Origin: Beroe ovata
Taxonomy: Eukaryota; Ctenophora; Nuda; Beroida; Beroidae
Reading direction: 5' to 3'
NCBI GenBank assembly: GCA_946803715.1
Contig: CAMPET010000134.1
Coordinates: 74,053-138,052, forward strand
DNA: 64,000 nucleotides
Each line of letters opens with the position of its first letter. Within the stretch, counting starts at the first letter, position 1. A model generated the notes under the pieces. That model was not told where the DNA came from. It saw only the letters and a list, made by a program, of their open reading frames with translations, and made no database searches. This document shows positions 36,416-49,728 of the stretch, one piece after another. The position numbers and the translations under genes are program-made.

Positions 36416-37253
36416 ATGCGCCATATTGACTCCCTATTCCGTATAGTATACGTGATGCTTGGTGAATCGTGCGGGAAAATAATGGTTGGGGAATTCAAGC
36501 TATATAATTGACTAATCAGCAATCAGACCTCGAAGTTGAGACTAAAGAGGAAATTGAGATAAGAATAATTGCAATTCCCGATGATGACTGGGGGAAAATG
36601 TGAATTTGGTGACAAATCTGTAACTCACGATTATGTAATTGTAACTACAATTCTAATATGAATCTCCGACAGTGAAACCTCATAATTATTGTTTCATTTC
36701 CGCTCCTGATATAAAGGGCCAAGACCAGGACATCTAAGAAATTCCCGACTCTCCGCGCATCCTGAATCCTGATCCATGTACCGATGACAGAATGTCCGAA
36801 ACTAGGATACCACCGCGTAACACCTTACCAGCAGGCCCTTTTCCGCCATCTAAAGTGCTTTCTCGGGGAATATTTTAATTTCCGTGATACATTGCTGCTA
36901 CTTTGCTAACGCTGTCTCAAAGTTATCTGGAAATGCCGCAACAAACGGGTAAAAAGAGTGCCATGTGGTGGTTTATATCGATGCCACACGTGGAATATTA
37001 ATAAGTTTACTTTTAGTTGCTCATGAGTCGTTTCTCGGTCGCGGTATCGGCCCTTCGCGTGTTTTCATGGTATCTAGGCGATCCGACAGTCATGATAACT
37101 GTAAAGTGTGTATGGTGCAGAACTGGTCACATCTATCAAATCCTCCCATTAAGACGTTCAACACACTCGCTGATGAATGATGGCATCGAATATACATACT
37201 ATTTCGCGGTTGCAGAGCACATTTCCAAGGATTCACTTAGCTGTGTGTGTGTT

Positions 37254-37287
37254 TGTGTGCTGTACCTAAGCTTAGGTACAGCACACA
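37254..37287. repeat. 34-bp perfect palindrome flanked by TG and CA tracts
   Basis: TGTGTGCTGTACCTAAG is followed directly by its exact reverse complement. The left flank is TG-rich and the right flank CA-rich, so the potential hairpin extends imperfectly to about 37240-37330. Confidence 0.9.
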
Positions 37288-40200
37288 GACACAGATACAC
37301 AGACACACAGACACACACACAAACACAGATAGACACACAAGCTCCATACCAGCTGATGATGATGTATACTAACTGGAACAATCTCTTACACAGAGTTCAA
37401 CTGAACAAGTGACAGCTGTTGTCAGACACTGCCAATTTGTGTGTGAACAGTTGACCATGGACGGGTTGTCTATTGCAGGTGTCAATGTGTCAGAAATCTC
37501 GTGTGGTTTAGATACTCTTGTTCCCTAGATTTTCCGCATATAGCGCGTTATTCAAGTTTTGCATGCAACCTCATATTTCATCTATACTCCGCAAGTAGGC
37601 TGGGCCTATAATACACAAACTACTACACAAGGACTATGTACAGACTACAGCCAGCCTATACCTACATGACCTACGATCAGTGAACGATGCCCTCCTCTGT
37701 TTCTCCACTTGTAGGCGGGAAAATAGTCTCAATCCATTGGCTAATACCTAGTCACATGACCCACCGTGTTCTATAATGAGAAGGTCATTGTGTGTACTTA
37801 TTGAAAAACAGCCAGGGACACACACTCACACACACTCACACAGACACAGACATAAATTCCCACACAGAGAATATACAGATTTTCTGTGAAAACCACGTCT
37901 GATCATATAGCTGGACTGGTCGAGCAAGCTTGGTATCATGACTTCTGATAGTGAACAGTGAACAGTGAATGTGATCAATATACACAGACAACATAACTGT
38001 TCCAGTCATTGTTATCTAGCTGTTCAGATACACGCCATTTGAGATGACGAATTCTATTGTCTCGTTGGTGAAAACTAGAGCTTACATGGTTGATGCCCTA
38101 CACTCAGCTGGAAGTGAGGTTCACAATGTACCCCCCCCAGTTGATTGTACTAGAGTGTGGCGTATTGTTCTACTTTTTGCCATGATATAATATGCAACTG
38201 CTTCAATACACTCTGATATAATATACCTCAGTAGTCTTATTGTCCGCAACGCAAGGTGGGCAAGAACTTTTTCAATGATACAGTTTAATTTTCCGGTTTT
38301 ATACCCACAATTCCAGGAATTTGGACCAAATAAAGACCTTTTGTTTCTTTATTTCACTGTTAACACCGAGTTAAGCACCACACATCACTGAACGCATTAA
38401 GGCTGATTTGAGTTTGTGTCCTTTATGTGGCAGTGTGCTATGCTTATTAATTAGTCGGATAGGAAAACTTTTGATATGCAACATTGTCCTTTCCTATCCA
38501 AAACATTAATAAGTATAACGGTTGTTTGCTGAAATCAGATTCCACAAGTTCCATTTCTTGTATCTGTGATGATTTGAAGTTAAGCTGGTTTCAACTCTGT
38601 TTGCTATCGGTCACAGAATTCAGCCTGTGGCACCTACTGCATAAGCCAGCCTTAGGCGATAACTTAGATAATGATTAATTTTCGAATAAGTTATTAAGTT
38701 TGATCGAAATTGAACCTCTCGTTTCTCAATTTTCGCACCAAACTAAAAATTGAAAAGAATGGAGGTTGTCTGACGTATGTCACTCTGTCAGTAGCTAGTA
38801 TGATATGCGTGTTTGTGTTTGTCAGCTGATTGGATAGGGCATATATTTCCCATCACCTTATCAAAGTATATGAAGCTTTCTCTGGGATCTGATCGAGTTG
38901 TACAAGGTGTTGTATCAGGCTTAATTAAACTTTAATCTTTTAATTACCAAATCACAACAATGTGTGATACGTCTATTGATCAACTTCAATCACATAACTA
39001 TAATAAGGCCTGTCTCTATTCGGTTCATAGTTGTGTTCGTAAATTTGAGTTCAACTGAGTGTTACCAACTTTTGCAAATACAGCCAGGCCAATCTGACAG
39101 GACTTGCATTATACATCCATTCGATTGACAACTATATCTTTTTGGCTCACATGACCATTTATTAGTTTTTGCTGGTCATAACACTTTGAAAAGGCAGTGA
39201 AAGGACACTCTCCTATGATTTAAATTGATTAATTTAATTGATTCGTGTTCATGATCATGTGGTTACCTAATTTCTAGTTTGGTGAGAGTTGATACTTTAC
39301 AATTTGCAAGGCTAGCTGTTCTCATAATCATATTCAATTACGTCTGAAAATTCAGGAAGGCAGGGTTGGTTGGTTGGTCGGATATTCTCATCGAAAAGTT
39401 AAAATCATTTTCATTGGCTGTCAAAGATTGAACCATGTCACATGTGGTGACACTTGATATCATTGTTTATTAACAGATGTAATTTCTGACCACGTAATAT
39501 GCAGTCCCCAGATGTTTTTGAAAAACTCTGCTGTTCTTGTTTAGCAGTGGTTTTGATGGTGCTGAGCCCAATGAGTGGTTAAGCGGCACACCAACCCTGA
39601 GACTCTTTCTACTATATGACACCATTGTCTTACTGTCGAGCTGCAGTGTAAGACCAACTTTCCCTTGGCTGAGCACGTGCAATTACCATCTTAATTAGAA
39701 GACCATGAGTTCTCTTTCGAATTAAACTTATGAGTTCCTGCAGTTCACTACCTGACCATAATCCATTTAATTTCGCATTCAAGGAAGTCATTAATGAGGG
39801 TTCCCCCTGTTCCGCTCAAACTTTGTAATGAGACCACTCAGTGGTATAAGGCAAGGCTCGAAATTGAGGGTCTCATTACCCATTAATTATGCACATGAGC
39901 TTCTATTGTTTGTAACTATGACAGGATTTGGAAATATCTAGTTAATTCATAAGTTGAGGTTTTTAGGCGCTAAATTTGATCTCTGATTGATTTGAAGTGG
40001 AAAACCCCCTCTATGTTGAGACATATTATTTAGACTTTTCTGGCTGAGTCCATGTAACAACACTTGTGTCAGGTTACTTCTTTAGCCCACCGCCCAACGC
40101 CCATGGCTTAAGTTTTAAACACCGCTGTTATCATGCCTTGTATCATCTTTGAGTACACATTCTTGTGTTATCAGTGAGAATCATATTATATGCCATGTTC

Positions 40201-41892
40201 ATGTAAAATATGTGATTGTAATTATTTAAACAAGGTCAATTACCTTGGCTCCAGTTTTTTGGTGATAAGGTTGTTAGTCCAGTCGACGTTGCAATGATCA
40301 TTTGCATTTATCGTTGTGAGGAGGTTTGACAGTTCACGTGGCTTTCATTGACTTTGTGTTCTCATTTCGGAACTAAATCAATAACTTAACTCGATCTTTT
40401 CAGTTGCCTTGCCTTAAATTTTCAAGTCCATGTCCAGAAACAGGATTTAATCATTTTCTGAGATTTTGTATTATCCTTGTTAAAAGTGGATATGATCTCA
40501 TCATGTTAGGCAGTTATCGACATCCCATGTCGTCTTCAATTCTCATTGCCTAACAACTGTCATTGAAGGGAAATTTCGAAGTTTTTAACAAGTGTACAGC
40601 TGTCAGCTGTCATCATCATATCCTGATCTTCTCATTGGTTTAAAACAATCTCTGTTCCCAGTTCTTGTATATTGGTTGTCACTCATCATCACATTGTATA
40701 ACAACTGATTGGTAGAGCTGGAGATCGGTTACAAAGCACTCATTGTTATCACCGTGTGTATATAATTTGTCATCATCGTTGCGAAGATCAGTACGTTGTT
40801 GGCATGATGTAACCCCCCAGTAGTAGGTACTTCAGTAGCTCAGGATTCTGTCAACAGTTGACGTCTTGTTGGTAAGCTGTACGGCTCAGCTGCTGCGAGA
40901 GACAGATGGATATTGTGATTATACGTGCAGCTGCAGTTGACTAGCATCCTCCACTATCTCGATTGTGTTGTTGTTGGATGACAGCTTTGTTCCGGACTGA
41001 CTGTGAAGCCTCTTTAGTGAACTTTTGTTATTGGACTTCTATCCAGATAGAGGGTTTTAACACGTGTGGATGTCCGCTAACTGTGCGAAGTGTGATGGAG
41101 CTGGAGCGGCTCTTAATCCAACACGGGCGGTGTTTAAAGATATCAACCAAATTGTGTCGGGTGGTGGCACACATACATTCACCTAGAACTGAATGGAACC
41201 CAAACCAATGCTACTACTACGAGCAGTAGTAATGCTTCTATGATAGAACCACAACAGGCAAAGCAGAGCCACCCAACAACAATCACACGCTATAATAGCA
41301 GAAAATATTGACCTAAGTCGGTACTTGTCATGACGCAAAGTTTGTGTCAATTGTGTGTGTGATGCGCGTTACAGTTTATATGTGTGTTTGAAAGCGAGTG
41401 TGTGTGTGTGTGTGTGCGTGTATGTGTGTGTTTGTGCAAGTGTCTGTGAGAGTGTCTGTCCGTGTTATCATGTCATCGTAAGGGTTTCCCTGGGATATAT
41501 GACTGATAAGGCTACACTCACTGCAGTGTACTAACTGTGTCAATGTCACTGCTAATATTAGGTCAAACATCATCTCTAACGATGATGTTAGATGATTGCG
41601 GAGTTCTGTGTTTTTTGCGTGGTTTCGCTAATCGTGCGGTTTTTGCTATTGTTCAATCGTTCTTGAGACCTATTAGCTTGTTTATGTTGCAGCGGGTTTT
41701 TTGCATCAGTAAGACTAAGTTCCCAACACACTATTGGGACGTTGTTTGCGGCATATCATGATAAACAGTTCCATGCTAAGTGTGAATAAGCAGACATGAA
41801 TAGACACAACTCTCCTCGGAGAAATCCAGTCCATCCATCCCGTGTTTCAATTTGCAGTACAGCAACACACCATGTCGTGATACACATCCACC

Positions 41893-41924
<32 letters not shown>

Positions 41925-41928
41925 CACC

Positions 41929-41992
41929 NNNNNNNNNNNNNNNNNNNNNNNNNNNNNNNNNNNNNNNNNNNNNNNNNNNNNNNNNNNNNNNN
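41929..41992. other. Assembly gap (64 N)
   Basis: Run of N inside a CA microsatellite. Other single-N joins are at 30261, 48467, 49309 and 56565, three of them in or beside TG/CA tracts or duplicated sequence. Confidence 1.
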
Positions 41993-42023
<31 letters not shown>

Positions 42024-42330
42024 CAAAACGGCTGGCACAATACCCCCACGATATTTGGCAAAGATCTCGGTGATTCTATCCATATTTTATGAACCCTGCT
42101 CCACTCAGCATTATCATGGAAATGTGCTCTACCGAGTTAAACCCATCAATATATTCATATAAAGAGCATGATTATCACCACAAGCATTGTTCTCGAGCTG
42201 CTGTTATCACACATTTGGAGCTTACCTAACCCTCACTATATCATCCCAATTGGGGTTAGAACCGTCATTGTGCTCATGTGCCATTGTGAAGCGCACACGT
42301 GTGTGATAATGGCAAGAATGGACACTCTCT

Positions 42331-42366
42331 GTCACACACACACAGACACACACACACACACACACA

Positions 42367-42420
<54 letters not shown>
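42331..42420. repeat. (CA)n microsatellite
   Basis: Nearly pure CA over about 90 bases with a few CAGA units, followed by CACTCA(C/G)-type degenerate repeats to about 42490. Confidence 0.95.
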
Positions 42421-42422
<2 letters not shown>

Positions 42423-42596
42423 CTCAGTTACACACAAACACACTCACAAACACTCACAAACACTCAGTTACACATAAACATACTCACGCACACATATCTT
42501 GTTTGGTTCAACTTGCTACAACGTACTCAGTGTACTCCCATAGTAGTACCCCCACATGTTGAATTGTATCAACTTACAATAGTAATAGTGACTGTC

Positions 42597-42715
42597 CTAG
42601 TAAGTACCTGCTACTAAGTCCTAGTAAGTACCTGCTACTAAATAGTACGTACCTGCTACTAAGTTCTAGTAAGTACCTGCTACTAAATAGTAAGTACTTG
42701 CTACTATTGGTGCTA
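42597..42715. repeat. Tandem AGTAAGTACCTGCTACTA repeat
   Basis: Five diverged copies of (C/T)TAGTAAGTACCTGCTACTAA spaced 23-27 bases apart. Each contains GTAAGT and GTACCT, but no exon is evident. Confidence 0.85.
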
Positions 42716-43843
42716 CTTGTTACTATCATAGAAACAAGTAGCAACTAGACAATTGAATTAAGTCATGGTTAATGCCCCTTAGGGCATCCAGCACGGAGAT
42801 TCACCATGTGTACTATAAATTAATCACACTCCCCACACTACACCTGAACACACTTTCCCCATGTATCATAGTACAAGCTTCACGTGACGTGTCAGCTTTT
42901 CATTGGCTCGTGTACCGTGATTAAAGCCCGGTGATTGGCCACGTGATCCCAGATCCCGCGCCAGATGTGTCCAGTTCATTATTATCATGTACTCTAGTTA
43001 GTTTAGGTGATGTACACACACACACTGGCTTATTGAACACATTGCGTGTGTGTAAAGTTCCATTGTCTCTTTTTACAAATATATGAGTACACAATGTGAA
43101 AACGTTCACATGGTAAAACACCTGTGCGAGGGTATTGCTGTGTGTTTTTGCTGAATAGATGGGGAGCGATATGAGTCCCTTTGTCCCTTCTCACTTTCTT
43201 CATCCAACCCCGTAACTAAAGTCTCGAGTATAACTTATTTGTTTCCTTGTGTGAATTGATTTGAAGTTTCGGTGCGTTGTTCGAATTTCTGGATAAAACA
43301 TCAATTTTACGCCACAAGAGCTGCGATCTATGTATTATTGTAGAGGCATTGTTCTATAATTTCACCATTGTTGGATTCGGGCCAATTGATTTGTTAGAGC
43401 CGTTGCTTCGCAGCAAGCGCCACATTTCGGATAAAAGAAAGGGAACTATACAGGAGGATCACGTCACATGCAACGCAATGTCGTTTATATTTTACCCAAT
43501 TATAGTGGTGGAGTTATGTAATTAAAGAGAGGGGGGGGGCCTCAATTCATCAGCCCACATTGAATCCTCCTCGCTATTCTATGACCGTGGGGGGAAAATG
43601 AGAGGTGGTGGTTTTCTTGATATAATTTCGATATTACGTACATTTGCTATCAATAATTAGCCTTTTTCAGGGGAAATGTCAGTATTTTTCGACTTATGCA
43701 CCCTTTTTCGTTTTCTTAACAAAACAGCAGTGTTTTGTAGTTTTAATTTCAAATTTTTGTTGAGACTGTATTATCAGTCGCAGTTTTCACTGCCAAACAC
43801 AATATGTTGCCGAAGATGATACCACGAGTTCTATTAGGAATCA

Positions 43844-46800
43844 ATGACGCAAGTGTTACTGTACGGGGTTGTCTTACTTTCCACAGTGTCAATCATCAGT
43901 GGCGAACGTGAGTCTACCAGAATACTAAAACTTGGCACCCAACCAAAATCTAGTACATCGTGACTTCACCAACCAAATCATTTAAAAGTGAAATAGATTC
44001 ACAGTTTAGAGCATAGATAATTGATCAATATCATTGATTCCTCAATCTCAGTCCTGCCATCGCTCGAGTTGAAGCCGACGGGCTACGTTAGTTTCAAGAA
44101 TGAGACAAAGTCGAGGACCCACTTCAACATATTCTCGCTTTATGTTAAGCTGGGTAGTACAAGCGAGGACAGACAGCACATAATCAGTATCAGGAGTCAG
44201 AGCAGATCGGAGCAGGTAATTGTGTCAGCAACCTATTTGTTGTCAGCAACCCATTTCTAGACTGATTCATTAGACCTTGTCCTCAGACAACGAAAGATTA
44301 TCATATCAGATATTGATCACGCGTATTGAATGCTGATCTTGATATGACCACTGACCAATGACAAACATTCTCTGTTGAATTGAAATGGCTCAAACCAACA
44401 CATATATACATCGTCTCAGTTTATCAAGGTGTCGCTGATGCAAATGACCCTGTCCATCGTGGCAAATCTCAGAGACCCGCCCGTGGAAAGATGGTTCATG
44501 GTCGGAGAAAAACTCGTCCCTGATGAGGTAAGCCTGAATTGACACCACTCTCTGACACTAGTGAGTTGCATTGTGGTGTCAAGTGCTCCATTGGCATCAC
44601 ATTTAACTAGATAGATTCGACTGCTTGAAATTTCCCTACTTCATAAGTCCATGAACAGCTGTTACACTGTTGTTGAAATCATACCTGACCAGTCCACGAA
44701 TATTAATACCGTGACGCTGTTACAACAAGTTGTCCACGATTGAGCCAGTAGGCTGGCACGTGTCAACTTTTCAACACGCCATATTAATTGCAACACGTGC
44801 ATCAACCCACGGTCAACCGTCAAAATGTTGCAACCTCCCCGTGTAATACATGTGTGTATGTGTCTGTGCCAAATTTGCCGCATAATTAAAATATGGCATC
44901 ATTGAAACGTTGGAAAGTTGATAATTTATGGTTCTATAAATAGAATCATCAATAAATAACCCCACTCCCGCTTACCTCTTTAACTATTGCAGGTGTACTT
45001 CATCAAGGTGGATCAGAACGGTACCACAATCACCGCGACGATCAATGATGTGACGGAGAAACACCAGCTAGAAACTGTCGAGGATTTCATTTTCCCTGCT
45101 GAGATTTTCATAGGTTAGTTCTTGACTCAGTTTAGTCATTTTCTTATCCCCCAAACGCCCTTATATAAACGACTGGAGGTTTATCATAAAGTGGTGTTAA
45201 AGCATATTGATATAGTTTCCATAATCATCGGACGAACCCGTAGAAACATTTCCTTTTAACGCGGAAAACATTTAATTCTAGTGGAACATGTTAGTTCGGA
45301 GTGATATAATAAAGGTACCGCATTTCTCCTGAGTTTATGGAAAAGATATGGGGCAAACGTAACACGTTTATAATCCAGATTCCAGCATCCATTTCATCAT
45401 CAGTCTAAGGTAAACAAGTAAAATGTGACTATAGATGATCGAACTTATTCACTGAATTCGCAGGTAAGATGGCATCTGCTGGCACGATAGGGATCAACGG
45501 GTCAATTGCCGGACTCAACTACAACGGTGTCAACACTTTTGACAGCTATCTGAGACGGGATGACGATTTCAAGAACGTGGCAGTTGAGCTGGGGGGAGGT
45601 GTCACGGTCAGGGAAAAGGACTGGGTCACCATTGATGAGAGTGAGTTCAAACACGACAAGACGTATTCTTCGTCACGAATTATTGAAATTAGTTATTGTG
45701 GACATTGGGCATTAGCGACGTTTCTGCGCCGTGCCATTCTTGGGACACCAACAAGGATGACACATGTCAAATCATTGAGCGCGCAATGACTCTCATTCCC
45801 CTCAACCACACTCTGCTTTCCCCAGGAAACAACAGATATTGCCCCAAGACGAACCACTTCCCGAAGAGCATAGTCGGGACCGAGATACGGACGGAGCACT
45901 GCCAGCAGAACATAGCTCGGGCCGTGTGTGGCGAGAACCAGATTTGGCTCATAGAAAAGTGTGGGATTCCCGGGATTGGAGGGGGTGGAGGAAGGGAGGA
46001 TGGTGAACAGGGTAAATGTAAGCTATGATCAGACATACCCTGTCTTGTGGGAGGAGCATATGTCTTCATACTCCGCCCCTATTTTGTTCATGTGTACACA
46101 TGTAATCATCATTTCTCCCTAAAAATCCATCAAAAAGCGAAACTCTCATCCGACACTCCTACTCAGATGTGAAGAACAGATCGGATGACACAGACGATGG
46201 AAGCACACCGGGAGGGGGATTATCGAGAAACTACCTTATTATCTGTATAGTCGCGGGAACCGGAGCTATTCTACTGGTTGCCATCATCATAGTTGCTGTA
46301 ATCGTCAAGTGAGTTTGCAGGCGATCATTTCCATCATGCTCGAATGTGCTAAATACGCATTTTGTAACTCTGTAGGTATTCTAGTGAGTATGAATGATTT
46401 AATCATATCCTCATTATAAACACCCATTTTCCCATCTCTCTCTCTCCAGACGTAACAAGCGACACCGAGTGCACCGGTACGAGATGACGAAAGCACTCGA
46501 CTACAACAACGACTACAATAACTTCCCCCATCACCGTCTCCAGGGAATCTCCACTCTCCCCCCTCTCAAACACGACTCCCTCACGTCGTGTGCACGACCC
46601 AACCCTCGACCTAGCTCCCTCGAGATGTCGTACGCTACTCTTGACAACCCGGGCAGTGAGATCATGGACAGCCGGGTACCTGTGTTCCGGGCATCGGCCA
46701 ATCCCCTCATCGTACCGACACCCTCCGAGTTGTATCCTAATTATCTGACGGGCGAGGCAGCGGCTAACGGTGGCGCTGACAGCGATATTATTGGTACAAT

Positions 46801-46924
46801 CCTAGGGGAAAGGGTGGAGAGGAACTATTCTAACCAGCTGTTCAATGGGTCCCAACTTATGCCTGCAGCCCTCCTGAACTCTAACTCGGGGCTTACGTCT
46901 GAGCAGAGCTGGCAAGATGTCTGA
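43844..46924 (+). CDS. LamG-like type I membrane protein
   Basis: Eight exons join in phase: 43844-43907, 44052-44215, 44420-44527, 44993-45113, 45464-45640, 45826-46011, 46167-46308 and 46450-46924, giving 478 residues. The first exon encodes a signal peptide (MTQVLLYGVVLLSTVSIISG). Residues about 22-190 look like one laminin-G/concanavalin-type jelly roll: GYVSFKNETKSRTHFNIFSL, VYFIKVDQNGTTITATIND, then FIGKMASAGTIGINGSIAGL, resembling the closing F-G-C-I strand of LamG. A Cys-containing stalk (RYCPKT, EHCQQN, AVCGEN, EKCGI) follows. The transmembrane helix YLIICIVAGTGAILLVAIII is followed by stop-transfer KRNKRHR and a 150-residue cytoplasmic tail with SYATL and YPNYL tyrosine motifs. Neurexin-like topology with a single domain; not a clear orthologue of any named protein. 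Confidence 0.65.
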
Positions 46925-47906
46925 GAGTTGGCATCATGGTAAAACTGTTGCCATGCTGGTGTCATGGTAACAGTGTTGTCATGAAAACAGTGTTGTCATA
47001 GTGATGATCATATTATGGTGGAGACACTTGTCAAAGGAAATCGTGAGTTGAAATGATTAGGAATTATTATTGTTCGTGCTCAGAACCAAGCAGCAAGAAA
47101 CTGCGAATGAATGACATAATAGCTTGGTTGCACAGTTGAAACAGCTGAACGGTGACAACAGAATCATGCTGCAGACACAATATCCCAGTAGATATATTCC
47201 TTTATTTCAAAGCTGGCATTATTTGCTAAAGATTGCAACTTCAGAAAAGTACCCTCAGTACTTCAAACCCGAACTAACTTGCGAGAAACAATCTATAGTG
47301 ATTTTTACTTAGCTTTTAAAAAACAATTTGAGTTACAAATATAGTTATTTTTATTCAATCTTTAAAAGTTAACATGAAAGCTGCAGTAGTTTGACTAAGT
47401 GCCACTCAACATATCATTCCTAAGACCAGCAAGTAACATTGGGGTACGTATTGGATAATGGATAGTCAAGAATACACAATTTACTCTGTCAGAAAGTCTC
47501 TTCAATGTTGGAAGAATTTGAAAGAGATACCTAACAACAGTGGAAATGAGGAACCAACAGTGGAAATGATGAACCAACAGTGGAAATGAGGAACCAAGAA
47601 TATGGGAAGGCACTTGAGAAATTTGAAACGTTCCTTTCAAGGGCATTGAGCAAGAACAAGTTTCAAATGCTCTTCAATCATGAAGGATTACTTACTTATC
47701 AATTTAATCCTAATCAACATGATACGATCTAGTTCTTAAATCTTTCGTACAAACAAGATGTCACGATAACGCAAGAACCGGATACATGCGAACACGACAA
47801 AAAGAAGAGGAGTTGCCATGGAATGTGGAATGAAGTATCGCGCGCGCGGGTGAAAATAGAGACGCGCAACCGCGCAATTGTAGTTTGTGTACAAATTTGT
47901 TGCCTG

Positions 47907-48015
47907 GCGTTCGCCGCGTAAAAGTTTGTGGCAATTTTTGAGATCACCGGTGACCTTCGCATGCTCCAAAGCTAATTCAGCGCATTTGAACTCTGCAACT
48001 CCTGAGAGCATTGCT
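47907..48015 (-). CDS. Unrecognised conserved coding exon (copy 1, partial gene)
   Basis: Minus-strand frame behind the acceptor ACGTTTCAG (ending 48016) encodes 36 residues starting AMLSGVAEFKCAELALEHAK and ending KLLRGER. The frame continues past the repeat edge to a stop near 47736, but no donor there is certain. The second copy at 48468-48576 differs at four bases, all in third codon positions and all silent. Just outside the proposed acceptor the copies differ by a one-base indel. This pattern is strong evidence for a real exon. The alternating helical pattern is TPR-like, but I cannot name the protein or find its other exons. Confidence 0.6.
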
Positions 48016-48341
48016 CTGAAACGTCGCAAAAATTCTGAATACATTATTAGAATACCGATACTCTGATAGAAGCTTAACATAAAGGAGTGACACTTTTAGA
48101 TTGTATCGTTTCTTAAAAGCGGGATCCAGGTCTTATCATTATATACGTCATAACAGTCAAGTGTCAACACATATATTAAGTACAACCTGTACTATGACAC
48201 TTCATTGACATAATGATGCTGTTCCTACACATAAAGAACCCTGCATAATGACCATATTAATGTGTATCCCAAAATAAACCCCTGATTATGTTACAACTAC
48301 AAAATATTCTTTGATGACCAGTGATCATTGAAGCTCAGATT
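47907..48341. repeat. First copy of a 0.43 kb direct repeat around the N at 48467
   Basis: 47907-48341 matches 48468-48893 with a few substitutions and small indels (for example CATAAAGGAGTGA versus CATAAAGGAGCGA). The second copy begins at the base after the N, as in the 28-32 kb duplication. This suggests overlapping haplotypes placed end to end. Confidence 0.85.
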
Positions 48342-48467
48342 TTTTTTTGTAGAGCAACTGTATGAGTAAGTTCTCAAAACGTATACAAAGAAACAGAAAA
48401 TATATAAAGAAAGCATGTACAAATCACTCGTCATTAGCAACAAAAATTGGTGCCTCAGACTCTTCAN

Positions 48468-48576
48468 GCGTTCGCCGCGTAAAAGTTTGTGGCAATTTTT
48501 AAGATCACCGGTGACCTTGGCATGCTCCAAAGCTAATTCTGCGCATTTGAACTCCGCAACTCCTGAGAGCATTGCT
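48468..48576 (-). CDS. Unrecognised conserved coding exon (copy 2, truncated by N)
   Basis: Same 36 codons as 47907-48015, with four synonymous differences. The 3' side of the exon is cut by the N at 48467. Probably the other haplotype of the same exon, or a tandem duplicate. Confidence 0.55.
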
Positions 48577-49728
48577 CTGAAACGTCGCAATATTCTGAAT
48601 ACATTAGTAGAATACTGATACTCGGATAGAAGCTTAACATAAAGGAGCGAAACATTTAGATTGTATCGTGACTTAAAAGCGGGATCGAGGTCTGATCATA
48701 ATCTATGTCATAACAGTCAACACATATATTAAGTGCAACCTATACTATGACACTTCATTGACATAATGATGGTGTTCCTACACATAAAGAACCCTGCATA
48801 ATGACCATATTAATGTGTATCCCAATATAAAGACCTGATCATGTTACTACTACAAAATATTATTCGATGACCAGTGATCATTGAAGCTCAAATTAGCTAG
48901 CTATCTCCCAACTCTCACCAAGAAAAACAATGCTTAAAAAAGGAAAGGTTTACCGCGATATAGAAACTATACATGAATACAAACAACATACAAATCATGC
49001 CTATTTACAGAAGCACATATACAGTAAGCTAGATATATTGTATTGAAATTGTGATATCAAATAGAGTAGAAGTAGAAAGAAAGGGAATCTAGCGAATAGC
49101 GATGATCATAAAACGCACAGAAACACGAAATAGTGTGTGAGTAAATGATGGATATGTGCGTGTATCAATGAGATGTGCTACTGGCTGAGCACGCCCGAAC
49201 ACGTTCCCAGCCCCACTCCGTGTGATTGTCCTAGTGTGATGTTTATAATGGAAACAATGACTGAGAGTGTGTTGTGTGTGTGTTGTGTGTGTGTTGTGTG
49301 TGTGTGTGNTGTGTGTGTGTGTGTGTGTGCGTATGTGTGTGTGTATGTTTGTGTGTGTGAGTGTTGTGTGATTTACATAAAAGCATCGCGAGGCATTTCA
49401 TCATCATAAGATCATGTGGAAAGAGTTGCGAAAATAAATAAGATTCCAAGTTATATTCTGTAGACTATATTTTGTCTTTTAGACCGTTCAATCCATGAGC
49501 TCTGCTATGTCCCAACGTGTCAATGATGAGCTGAGAGTATCGTCCACTCCACAACTATTCAGCTGTCTAAATCTGCTATTGCTCGGCGAAACTTCATTTC
49601 TTCTTCTCTTTCTGAAATATTCCACGTATCATGCGAAATGTTTTCATTAGTACTCAGTATTTGAAAAACCACAATCTGATGAAACTCCCAGTGAAAAGTT
49701 GCGATCGAACTTGATGAGTTTCACAGCT

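Larger units (their letters stand above)
36416..43843. other. Gene-poor region of 7.4 kb with an assembly gap
   Basis: No ORF here has convincing composition. The longest (40963-41229 and several CA-rich frames) lack splice context or similarity. The region contains a 34-base palindrome (37254-37287), a 64-base N run (41929-41992) inside a CA tract, a long (CA)n at 42331-42420 and a short tandem repeat at 42597-42715. It is AT-rich throughout and could hold distal regulatory DNA or a 5' exon of the downstream gene. Confidence 0.6.
46925..49728. other. Intergenic region with a duplicated segment and two single-N joins
   Basis: Contains three tandem copies of AAATGAGGAACCAACAGTGG near 47535-47595 and two copies of a segment with a minus-strand coding exon (listed separately). 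A TG microsatellite at 49265-49350 is interrupted by N at 49309. No complete gene can be assembled. Confidence 0.55.

Noticed and set aside
40963-41229. 88-codon Cys-containing ORF
   Set aside because: No signal peptide, domain or splice context, and the surrounding sequence is non-coding in character.
41756-42617. Several ORFs rich in Cys/Val or Thr/His around the N gap and CA tract
   Set aside because: They are translations of dinucleotide repeats and of N; no protein-like composition.
47395-47646. Minus-strand 83-codon ORF with repeated HHFHCW
   Set aside because: It is the shadow of a three-copy tandem repeat (AAATGAGGAACCAACAGTGG); no homology.
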